Shown here: piece after piece, positions 1-5,775 of the stretch
Numbering within the stretch: the stretch's first letter is position 1
Layout: the number at the start of each line of letters is the position of its first letter
Origin: Betaproteobacteria bacterium HGW-Betaproteobacteria-2
Lineage (GTDB): Bacteria; Pseudomonadota; Gammaproteobacteria; Burkholderiales; Methylophilaceae
Reading direction: 5' to 3'
Assembly (NCBI GenBank): GCA_002842255.1
Contig: PHCM01000077.1
Span: 1 to 7,041 of the forward strand
Length of the DNA stretch: 7,041 nt
The notes under the pieces: model-generated
Databases searched by the model: none
What the model was told of the DNA's origin: nothing
Seen by the model: the letters and a program-made list of their open reading frames with translations, nothing else
Position numbers and translations under genes: made by a program

Positions 1-14
1 TTTCTCCTCAAGGC

Positions 15-746
15 ATGTCGCCTACGGAGATGCTGGATGTCTTGCTGGGACAGAATTTTGGTGTCGAGTATCAGCCCATCGTTTCAGTGCAGGCAGGAGA
101 GGTGGCGGGCTATCAGGCATCAGCCAGATTCTGGACCAGGGATATGCGTCCTCTGGATACCAATCTGATGTTCGCCCACTTGCATCAGAATCCTTTGCTT
201 TTGTTCTATACCGAATTGCAGATGAAGAAGCTGCAGATCGATCGTTTCCCGTTCGGGCAGCATGCTGCCAACTGGTTGATGCTGGACCTGGATATCGACA
301 GCTTTATGGAGGCGGATCAAAGCCTCAATAATCCTTTCATTGACTTGTTCAAATTGCATTCCTGGTCGGAACGGGAACTGGTCATCAACCTTGTCGAAAA
401 TCATCATACGGCCGATGCATACCGTTCCCAGCGTGTCATTGAGTTGTTGCAGCAAAACGGAATCGCGGTTGCAATGGAAGATGCGGGTGTGCGCTGGGGC
501 ATGTTTTCACTGAGCGCGTTTTTGGATGCCAGCATCATCAAATTCAACGGCATGGAGCTGCAGCGCCTGAATGAGTCCGCCGCAGAGGCAACGGTAGATT
601 GGCTGGTCAGTGCGGCGAGAAGAATCGGTGTGCAGACCATCATGTCGGGCGTTTCCGACTGCCAGCAGTTCGAGTGGGCAAAACGGCTTGGGGTCGATTG
701 TGTTCAGGGCCGTTTGTTCAATCGCCAGAATGTGGCAATTCGTTGA
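15..746 (+). CDS. Degenerate EAL-domain protein, probably catalytically inactive (5' end uncertain)
   Basis: EAL domains hydrolyse cyclic di-GMP; degenerate ones act as c-di-GMP sensors or protein-interaction modules. The 243 residues match the fold from end to end: YQPIV at 19-23, an ENH segment around 128-130, a MEDAG segment at 154-158 in the place of DDFG, IIKF at 174-177 and VQGRLF at 230-235. Key catalytic positions have changed: the EAL signature is QAS (34-36), the metal-binding Asn of the next strand is Asp91, the first Asp of the DD pair is Glu155, and the Glu of the AEGVE-like motif is Ser211. Glu128, Asp156 and Lys176 remain. I infer loss of phosphodiesterase activity. The reading frame is open upstream to the window edge, and the ATG at 15 has an AAGG only one base before it, so the protein may be longer and carry an N-terminal partner domain. 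The stop is TGA at 744-746. Confidence 0.8.
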   Translation: MSPTEMLDVLLGQNFGVEYQPIVSVQAGEVAGYQASARFWTRDMRPLDTNLMFAHLHQNPLLLFYTELQMKKLQIDRFPFGQHAANWLMLDLDIDSFMEADQSLNNPFIDLFKLHSWSERELVINLVENHHTADAYRSQRVIELLQQNGIAVAMEDAGVRWGMFSLSAFLDASIIKFNGMELQRLNESAAEATVDWLVSAARRIGVQTIMSGVSDCQQFEWAKRLGVDCVQGRLFNRQNVAIR

Positions 747-752
747 GAAGTA

Positions 753-771
753 AAGGATTGAATCAATCCTT
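753..771 (+). terminator. Weak hairpin after the EAL gene
   Basis: Perfect 8-bp arms (AAGGATTG and CAATCCTT) flank a 3-base loop, beginning six bases after the EAL stop codon. The stem is AT-rich and no T-run follows it, so it is a poor intrinsic terminator. It could also be a weak processing or attenuation structure. Confidence 0.25.
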
Positions 772-804
772 CATGCGGCAGAAAATATGAACTATGCGCA
801 TTCC

Positions 805-833
805 TGCACATACATAAATAGTTGGACTACACT
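805..833 (+). promoter_or_regulatory. Candidate sigma-70 promoter of the bacterioferritin gene
   Basis: TGCACA (805-810) and TACACT (828-833) each match the -35 and -10 consensus at four of six positions, with a 17-bp spacer. Transcription would start near 840, about 25 bases before the ATG, leaving room for the strong Shine-Dalgarno. An overlapping TTGGAC at 822-827 lacks a good -10. I see no convincing Fur box. Confidence 0.4.
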
Positions 834-865
834 AACCATGCCGTTAACCACAAAAGGAGAAATTC

Positions 866-1339
866 ATGGCTAAAGATAAGAAAGCAGATGCAGTAAGCAG
901 CTCTCCGGTAATCAAGGCCCTGAATACGATATTGGAAATGGAGCTGGCTGGGGTTGTGCGCTACACCCATTATTCCCTCATGATTTATGGCTACAACAGA
1001 ATACCTATCGTCTCCTGGCTGCGTGGTCAGGCGACGGAATCACTCGATCATGCGAACAAGGCCGGTGAGTTGATCACGCATCTTGGCGGGCATCCTTCCC
1101 TTGCGATCGGGCCTCTGCTGGAAACGCATAATCATGATATCGGCGATATTCTGCGTGAATCACTTGAACATGAAACGGCAGCACTGAATGCCTACAGGAA
1201 GTTGCTGAAGCTGGTGGAAGGGAATTCCGTGATGCTTGAGGAATATGCGCGTGAAATGATCTATACGGAAGAATTGCACCTGGGTGAAGTGGACAAGATG
1301 TTGCGTAAACCAGGCGACGTAGCGAAATTCAACAGTTAA
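866..1339 (+). CDS. Bacterioferritin-family (ferritin-like) protein
   Basis: Ferritin-like four-helix protein, expected to oxidise Fe(II) and store iron in a cytoplasmic cage. Its 157 residues are close to the E. coli Bfr length. Candidate di-iron ligands are Glu26 in helix A, Glu58 and His62 in helix B, Glu101 in helix C, and Glu135 with His138 (ExxH) in helix D. Helix B reads ESLDH, so its glutamate lies four residues before the histidine rather than the usual three. The position matching the haem-ligating Met52 of E. coli Bfr is Leu60, so haem binding in the classic way is doubtful. The motifs GGHPSLAIGPLLETH (74-88) and LHLGEVDKMLRKPG resemble a bacterioferritin subfamily I recall from proteobacteria. 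The start is well fixed: AGGAGA at 855-860 sits five bases before the ATG. The gene appears monocistronic, with its own promoter and a hairpin just after the stop. Confidence 0.88.
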   Translation: MAKDKKADAVSSSPVIKALNTILEMELAGVVRYTHYSLMIYGYNRIPIVSWLRGQATESLDHANKAGELITHLGGHPSLAIGPLLETHNHDIGDILRESLEHETAALNAYRKLLKLVEGNSVMLEEYAREMIYTEELHLGEVDKMLRKPGDVAKFNS

Positions 1340-1345
1340 CCAAAA

Positions 1346-1371
1346 TCAGGAGCGGAAATTTCCGCTCCTGA
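1346..1371. terminator. Perfect 26-bp palindrome, bidirectional terminator between convergent genes
   Basis: Two 13-base arms (TCAGGAGCGGAAA and its exact complement) meet with no spacer. As RNA this folds to a long GC-rich stem with an AATT-type loop. It begins seven bases after the bacterioferritin stop and lies about 70 bases beyond the stop of the convergent NlpC/P60 gene. On the minus strand the stem is followed directly by TTTT, a standard intrinsic terminator for that gene. On the plus strand no T-run follows, so termination of the bacterioferritin transcript would be weaker, though the stem would still protect its 3' end. Confidence 0.75.
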
Positions 1372-1443
1372 CAAATTCTCAGGGTGATAGGCAACCCTTC
1401 AGTCTTCCTGCAGCGTTCCGCCTAAGTTGGCTATCTATGCTCG

Positions 1444-1974
1444 TCAATCGATATCCGTGATGCGGCGTGCGCCATCAAACCGTTTCGACCAGTAGGCGTC
1501 ATTCATATCGACGACGCGAATCCCCCCGCCCGAGCTTGGCGCATGGATAAAACGATTGTTCCCCAGATAGATACCGACATGCGAAAAGGCGCTTTTCATG
1601 GTGTTGTAGAACACCAGATCGCCCGGCTGCAATTGATCGGGTGCAATGATATTGCCTATCTGGCTGATGGCGCGTGCATTGTGCGGCAATGAGATGTTGG
1701 CAGCCTCTCTGAAGACATAGCGGACAAAGCCACTGCAATCAAACCCGGTTTCCGGCGAGGTGCCGCCATACCGATAGCGGACGCCTTTCAAGCTAAGCGC
1801 GTTGAGCAGTACTTCCTGCACCGTGCTCTGCCAACTCGGCTGGATTTCATACTGTGTTTCGTGCGTGGTGGGTTGACGCGTGCTGGGCTGAATAGTGTCG
1901 AACAGGCCCTTGGCCCCGGCCGGGGAGGCCGTCAGCAGAAGCAGAACCGTGAACCACAGTTGGAAAGTTCGCAT
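1444..1974 (-). CDS. Secreted NlpC/P60 peptidoglycan endopeptidase
   Basis: A cysteine peptidase of the NlpC/P60 family, which cuts peptide stems or cross-links of peptidoglycan in the periplasm. Residues 1-21 form a Sec signal peptide: Arg2, a hydrophobic core (LWFTVLLLLTA) and an AGA-K cleavage site. There is no lipobox, so unlike E. coli MepS it should be soluble. A linker of about 30 polar residues leads to the domain at roughly 52-173. The catalytic triad is Cys80 in DCSGFV, His132 in SHVGIYLG and His144 in FIHAPSSG; the 52- and 12-residue spacings are nearly those of MepS (Cys68/His119/His131). The 176-residue length is typical for a single-domain enzyme. The start is the first ATG after an in-frame TAG, but it has no Shine-Dalgarno, and a good promoter ends six bases before it. 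The gene stands alone, convergent with bacterioferritin and divergent from the next gene. Confidence 0.9.
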   Translation of the reverse strand: MRTFQLWFTVLLLLTASPAGAKGLFDTIQPSTRQPTTHETQYEIQPSWQSTVQEVLLNALSLKGVRYRYGGTSPETGFDCSGFVRYVFREAANISLPHNARAISQIGNIIAPDQLQPGDLVFYNTMKSAFSHVGIYLGNNRFIHAPSSGGGIRVVDMNDAYWSKRFDGARRITDID

Positions 1975-1980
1975 GGGAAG

Positions 1981-2010
1981 ATTCTAGAAGTGAATGCCGG
2001 TGTTTGTAAA
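1981..2010 (-). promoter_or_regulatory. Sigma-70 promoter of the NlpC/P60 gene, abutting the start codon
   Basis: On the minus strand TTTACA (2010-2005) and TAGAAT (1986-1981) each match the consensus at five of six positions, with an 18-bp spacer. Only six bases separate the -10 box from the ATG, so the predicted transcription start falls on the A of the start codon. That implies a leaderless mRNA, consistent with the missing Shine-Dalgarno. Confidence 0.5.
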
Positions 2011-2133
2011 GTGTGGCGTCTTGTCTTTTGTGGTCAGCAGGGTTTTAAATGCCGGTGAAAATTGATAGTGTAGAATCTCTGTCTAGTGTCGAGCGCGAAT
2101 GTACCTGAGTGAGTTGACCAAAGGGATGATGCC

Positions 2134-2478
2134 ATGACTGATCGTAAACCTGCGGGCATGTATCAACTGCAGACAAGTGCGGGTAATCTGGATAATTGTC
2201 GGAGAACGCCTGCGTCCCAACCGAAGCGTCATCATGAAGCGGAAACCTATGCGGAATATGCAGATCAATCTTGTATGGCTTCGCGGCAGCGCTTCAAGTT
2301 GATTACGCAGGGATTGCGCGAGCGCATTCTGCATTCCGCGACAAGTTCGAAAAGTGTAGTGCGAAGCTCTATTCGGGAGATAGGTGCGCAGGTAGGCCTG
2401 GCAGCCAGCAGAAAACTGTTCAGGCTCGCAGAGCGCATAGAGCGGAAAGCCGTTGCCATCCGTGCCAAATCGTCCTGA
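2134..2478 (+). CDS. Small basic hypothetical protein
   Basis: Not recognised. The frame gives 114 residues, rich in Arg and Lys, with two cysteines (Cys22, Cys47) and no signal peptide or membrane segment. The first half is polar and probably disordered. The second half, about residues 76-112, can form amphipathic helices with alternating basic and hydrophobic residues (for example RKLFRLAERIERKAVAIRAK), suggesting binding to nucleic acid, membrane or a partner protein. Support for coding: AAAGGGA at 2120-2126 lies seven bases before the ATG, the frame fills the gap between the divergent promoter region and the kinase gene, and its start codons look normal. Against: rarer codons such as AGA, AGG and ATA recur, and alternative frames overlap it (2271-2528 plus, 2486-2265 minus). 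It ends 46 bases before the UbiB-family gene, so the two may be cotranscribed. A TAGAAT at 2071-2076 could be its -10 box, but no clear -35 accompanies it. Confidence 0.5.
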   Translation: MTDRKPAGMYQLQTSAGNLDNCRRTPASQPKRHHEAETYAEYADQSCMASRQRFKLITQGLRERILHSATSSKSVVRSSIREIGAQVGLAASRKLFRLAERIERKAVAIRAKSS

Positions 2479-2524
2479 TTCCTCAATCCGGATTCATTAA
2501 TCTGAAACGAATGATAAAAACAAC

Positions 2525-4204
2525 ATGATCCGTCAAACTTTTTCTGTGATGCGCGACTTCCAGCGAATCCGTACCATAGCCGGCACCTTGATGCGCTACG
2601 GCTGGGGAGATATCGCCAGGAAACTGGGCAAGAAAAGCCTGATCGGCCGGGCAGGTAACTGGCTCAATTCGGATGTTTCCAAGGAAATATTGTTGCTGCC
2701 GATGGAAGTCCGCGCACGTCTGGCGATACAGGAACTCGGCCCGACTTTCGTCAAACTGGGGCAGGTGTTGGCCACCAGGCCTGATATCTTTCCTCCGAAC
2801 TGGATAGCGGAATTCGCCAAGTTGCAGGACAAGGTGCCGGCAGTGCCGTTCGAGGAACTGCTGCCGGAACTGGAGCAGGCACTTGGAAAATCGCCATTTG
2901 ACGTCTTCATGGACTTGCAGAAGGAGCCGGTTGCCGGCGCTTCGATTGCCCAGGTGCATCTGGCCAAGCTGCAGGACGGTACGCCAGTGGTGTTGAAGAT
3001 ACGCCGGCCCAATGTGCGTGAACGTATCGAAGCCGATCTGCGATTGTTATCGCATCTGGGTCGGCTGGTCGAATCGGAATTTGAGGCAGTGAAGCGTTTC
3101 CGTCCGGGCGAGATTATCGGCCAGTTCTCCAAATCGCTGGAACGAGAGCTGGATTTTGCGCTGGAGGGCCGCAATACCGAGCGTTTCGCGCGCAATTTCG
3201 CCGATGACGAATATATCGAATTCGCCAAGATCTACTGGGATTACACCAGCGAAAGTCTGCTGGTTATGAGCTATATCGATGGCATTCCCGGCAACGATCT
3301 CGCCACGGCGACCTACCGCGGGCTGGATCTGAAACTGCTGGGTGAGCGTGGTGCCAATGCCGTGTTGAAGATGGTGCTGATTGATGGCTTCTTCCATGCC
3401 GACCCGCATCCCGGTAATGTGTTCTATCTGCCGGATAACCGGCTGGCCATCATCGACTGCGGCATGGTGGGGCGCATCAGTATGGATCGGCGTGATGAGA
3501 TTGCTGATCTGCTGGCGGCACTGGTTTCGCGGGATATCGAGACCTTGCGAGACATTCTCATCATCTGGGCGGAGAATACGGCTATCGATGAAACCAAGCT
3601 TGGCTCGGATATCGAGGAATTCATCAGTAGTTATGACAATGCACCGCTGAAGCATGTACGTTTCAGTTCATTACTGAACGATCTCACCGGCATCATGCGC
3701 GAGAACCAGCTGACCGTGCCGCCTGACCTCACCATGTTGTTCAAGGCGCTGATTACACTGGAGGGTCTGGGCCGTCAGCTGGATCCGGATTTCCAGATCG
3801 TCAATCATCTGACCCCATTCGTGAAGAAAGTCATCGTCGATCGCTATATGCCTGCCAATCTGCTGAAGCGCGGCAAGCGCGGCCTGGGGCATTTGATGAA
3901 TGCCGTCACCGGCTTGCCGGGTGACGTGTCGCAGGTGCTACGTGAGGCGGCACGCGGTCGGCTCAAGCTCAATCTCGACCTGCAACGGCTCGACCATTTC
4001 GGTCATCAGCTGGATCACAGCACCAACCGCCTGACCATGGCCATGATCACTGCAGCCCTGATAGTCGGTTCGTCCATCGTCATGACGGTGGAAGGCGGTC
4101 CGACCATTTTTGGTTTGCCCGCCTTTGGTTTTGCCGGTTTCTTTCTTGCCTTCGTCATCGGCATCCTGCTCATGATCTCGGTCTGGCGCGCGGGCCGAGA
4201 TTAA
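2525..4204 (+). CDS. UbiB/ABC1 (AarF)-family atypical kinase/ATPase, membrane-anchored
   Basis: UbiB-family proteins are protein-kinase-like ATPases needed for ubiquinone biosynthesis or, for other members, lipid and isoprenoid handling at the membrane. Hallmarks in order: the KxGQ motif KLGQ (77-80), the alanine-type nucleotide loop AGASIAQVH (137-145), Lys158 in VVLKIRRP, the ExD motif at Glu208-Asp210, the catalytic loop HADPHPGN (291-298), and metal-binding DCG (311-313) in place of the DFG of true kinases, as I recall for E. coli UbiB too. Two predicted membrane helices close the protein (about 503-522 and 531-554), as in UbiB. At 559 residues it is near the 546 of E. coli UbiB. No ubiE, ubiJ or other quinone gene is nearby, so it may be a paralogue rather than the dedicated UbiB; hence no symbol. 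The ATG at 2525 lacks a clear Shine-Dalgarno. Met9 (2549) is an alternative start but has none either. Confidence 0.88.
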   Translation: MIRQTFSVMRDFQRIRTIAGTLMRYGWGDIARKLGKKSLIGRAGNWLNSDVSKEILLLPMEVRARLAIQELGPTFVKLGQVLATRPDIFPPNWIAEFAKLQDKVPAVPFEELLPELEQALGKSPFDVFMDLQKEPVAGASIAQVHLAKLQDGTPVVLKIRRPNVRERIEADLRLLSHLGRLVESEFEAVKRFRPGEIIGQFSKSLERELDFALEGRNTERFARNFADDEYIEFAKIYWDYTSESLLVMSYIDGIPGNDLATATYRGLDLKLLGERGANAVLKMVLIDGFFHADPHPGNVFYLPDNRLAIIDCGMVGRISMDRRDEIADLLAALVSRDIETLRDILIIWAENTAIDETKLGSDIEEFISSYDNAPLKHVRFSSLLNDLTGIMRENQLTVPPDLTMLFKALITLEGLGRQLDPDFQIVNHLTPFVKKVIVDRYMPANLLKRGKRGLGHLMNAVTGLPGDVSQVLREAARGRLKLNLDLQRLDHFGHQLDHSTNRLTMAMITAALIVGSSIVMTVEGGPTIFGLPAFGFAGFFLAFVIGILLMISVWRAGRD

Positions 4205-4214
4205 TCGTTAACCG

Positions 4215-4241
4215 GCCCCAATTCGGGGCATCGTTATTTTT
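4215..4241 (+). terminator. Candidate intrinsic terminator of the UbiB-family gene
   Basis: GCCCC (4215-4219) and GGGGC (4225-4229) form a five-pair GC stem with a five-base loop, ten bases after the stop codon. A T-rich stretch ending in TTTTT follows after a short gap (4230-4241). The gap between stem and T-run makes it imperfect. Confidence 0.45.
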
Positions 4242-4257
4242 GCCGGCGCCCGTTTTC

Positions 4258-4277
4258 AGTGCGGTCGCACTTTCTTT
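4258..4277 (+). promoter_or_regulatory. Short dyad AGTGC-GGTC-GCACT with T-rich flank: second terminator or activator site
   Basis: Arms at 4258-4262 and 4267-4271 are perfectly complementary and are followed by TTCTTT. It could be a second weak terminator behind the UbiB-family gene. Its centre lies about 85 bp upstream of the start predicted from the sigma-54-like element, a distance at which sigma-54 activators commonly bind, so it could instead be an operator. The sequence cannot decide between these. Confidence 0.3.
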
Positions 4278-4323
4278 ACATCACATTCTTTTAAAAATCA
4301 TATAGATAGTTTGCGGTCTGTGC

Positions 4324-4338
4324 TGGCATGCTGTTTGC
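4324..4338 (+). promoter_or_regulatory. Sigma-54 (RpoN) -24/-12 promoter before the ATP-grasp operon
   Basis: TGGCATG-N4-TTGC matches the RpoN consensus (TGGCAYR-N4-TTGC) at every defined position. The invariant GG (4325-4326) and GC (4337-4338) are separated by exactly 10 bases. The element lies in the intergenic region, faces the operon, and has an AT-rich stretch upstream (about 4287-4312), as these promoters often do. The predicted start of transcription is about 4350, directly before the annotated ATG at 4351. The match is seen in the sequence; its function is inferred. Confidence 0.6.
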
Positions 4339-4350
4339 GTAATCCATACC

Positions 4351-5775
4351 ATGGACATGGCCAGCAGAATTCCTTTTGATGAAATGCAACCGCAGGATGA
4401 TGAGGTGCGCGAAATCTATCGCGTTTACGCCGCATGGTTGAAGAGTTTCCCGCTGCAGCAACTGGAGCGGAAGCGGCAGGAAGCCGAGGTGCTGTTCCGC
4501 CGTGTTGGTATCACTTTCAACGTCTATGGCGAAACTTCCGGCAATGAGCGCCTCATTCCGTTTGATGTGATTCCGCGGCTACTTGGTTCTGCTGAGTGGC
4601 AAATGCTCTCCAACGGTGCCATACAGCGGGTCAAGGCGCTGAACATGTTCCTCGATGACATCTATCACAAGCAGGAGATCATCAAGGCCGGTATTGTGCC
4701 CGCCAGCATCCTTGCCAATGCGCAGTATCGTCCTGAAATGTACGGTGTCGACGTGCCGGGCGGTGTCTACGCTCATATCGCCGGTGTCGACCTGGTGCGT
4801 ACCGGTGAATCGCAGTTCTATGTGCTGGAAGACAATCTGCGCACGCCTTCCGGCGTTTCCTACATGCTGGAAAATCGCAAGATGATGATGCGCCTTTTCC
4901 CCGAGTTGTTCCGCCGCTATTCGGTGGCGCCCATGGAGCATTATCCGCAGGTGCTGATGAACAATCTGCGAGCAGTGGCGCCGCATGGTGTACAGGATCC
5001 GGTCGTTGTACTGCTGACGCCCGGCGCCTATAACAGCGCCTACTTTGAGCATGCCTTCCTCGCCCAGCAGATGGGGGTGGAACTGGTCGAAGGGCAGGAT
5101 CTCTTTGTACGTAACAATGCGGTGTACATGCGGACGACCGAAGGCCCGAAGCGGGTGGATGTCATCTACCGCCGTCTCGATGATGATTACCTCGATCCCC
5201 TGGTATTCAAGCCGGATTCCATGCTTGGTGTGCCGGGGCTGCTTTCGGTTTATCGCAACGGCGGCGTCACGCTGGCCAACGCGGTCGGTACCGGCGTGGC
5301 GGATGACAAGGCCACCTACATCCATGTGCCGGACATGATTCGTTTCTATCTGGGCGAGGAGCCGATTCTCTCCAATGTGCCTACCTACGAACTGAGCAAG
5401 CCGGATGATCTGAAGTATGTGCTGGAGCACCTGCCGGAATTGGTGGTGAAGGAAGTTCAGGGCTCGGGCGGCTACGGCATGCTGGTCGGTCCGGCCGCTA
5501 CAAAAAAGGAAATCGAGGAATTCCGTCTGCGCATCCTTTCCGCGCCGGACAATTACATCGCGCAGCCGACGCTGGCGCTATCCACCTGCCCGACACTGGT
5601 GGAGCAGGGCATCGCACCGCGCCATGTCGATCTGCGGCCTTTCGTGCTTTCCGGCAAGACGGTGACACTGGTGCCGGGCGCGCTCTGTCGTGTGGCGCTG
5701 AAAGAAGGTTCACTGGTGGTCAATTCCTCACAGGGCGGCGGTACCAAGGATACCTGGGTGCTGGAAAATGCTTAG
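4351..5775 (+). CDS. Circularly permuted ATP-grasp protein (COG2308 type)
   Basis: A predicted ATP-dependent carboxylate-amine ligase of the circularly permuted ATP-grasp family (CP_ATPgrasp, DUF404/407). Family members are predicted to form peptide-like amide bonds; the substrate is unknown. Visible family segments: FDEM (9-12); SNGAIQRVKALNMFLDDIYH (87-106); YVLEDNLRTPSGVSYMLENR (157-176); VIYRRLDDDYLDPL (271-284), with acidic residues likely to bind metal; the glycine-rich loop VVKEVQGSGGYGML (365-378), whose Lys367 and Gly run should contact ATP; HVDLRPFVL (425-433); and NSSQGGGTKDTWV (458-470) at the C-terminus. The 474 residues are typical of the family. The start is uncertain: the ATGs at 4351 and 4357 keep FDEM but have no Shine-Dalgarno and sit at the predicted transcription start, while GTG 4405 (codon 19) has AGGA seven bases upstream but would lose FDEM. 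It is the first gene of a compact operon, and its stop overlaps the alpha-E start. Confidence 0.9.
   Translation: MDMASRIPFDEMQPQDDEVREIYRVYAAWLKSFPLQQLERKRQEAEVLFRRVGITFNVYGETSGNERLIPFDVIPRLLGSAEWQMLSNGAIQRVKALNMFLDDIYHKQEIIKAGIVPASILANAQYRPEMYGVDVPGGVYAHIAGVDLVRTGESQFYVLEDNLRTPSGVSYMLENRKMMMRLFPELFRRYSVAPMEHYPQVLMNNLRAVAPHGVQDPVVVLLTPGAYNSAYFEHAFLAQQMGVELVEGQDLFVRNNAVYMRTTEGPKRVDVIYRRLDDDYLDPLVFKPDSMLGVPGLLSVYRNGGVTLANAVGTGVADDKATYIHVPDMIRFYLGEEPILSNVPTYELSKPDDLKYVLEHLPELVVKEVQGSGGYGMLVGPAATKKEIEEFRLRILSAPDNYIAQPTLALSTCPTLVEQGIAPRHVDLRPFVLSGKTVTLVPGALCRVALKEGSLVVNSSQGGGTKDTWVLENA

Noticed and set aside
2485..2494. Palindrome AATCCGGATT before the UbiB-family gene
   Set aside because: At ten bases with no T-run it is too short to support as a terminator, and nothing else marks it as an operator.
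2265..2528. Alternative small frames (2271-2528 plus, 2486-2265 minus) overlapping the small hypothetical gene
   Set aside because: Neither has a convincing Shine-Dalgarno. The frame at 2134 has one and better start context, though its own coding status is only moderate.
2596..3655. Minus-strand open frames opposite the UbiB-family gene
   Set aside because: Their composition (Ser/Arg-rich or Gln/His-rich) is typical of shadows and the plus strand has all kinase motifs.
4275..4306. Sigma-70 promoter TTTACA ... TATAGA before the ATP-grasp gene
   Set aside because: The -35 is good but the spacer to TATAGA is 20 bases, and at 17-18 bases only poor -10 matches occur. The sigma-54 match is much better.
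4579..5430. Minus-strand open frame of 283 codons inside the ATP-grasp gene
   Set aside because: It lies wholly opposite a gene with clear family motifs, is rich in His, Ile and Arg as expected of antisense shadows, and shows no recognisable domain.
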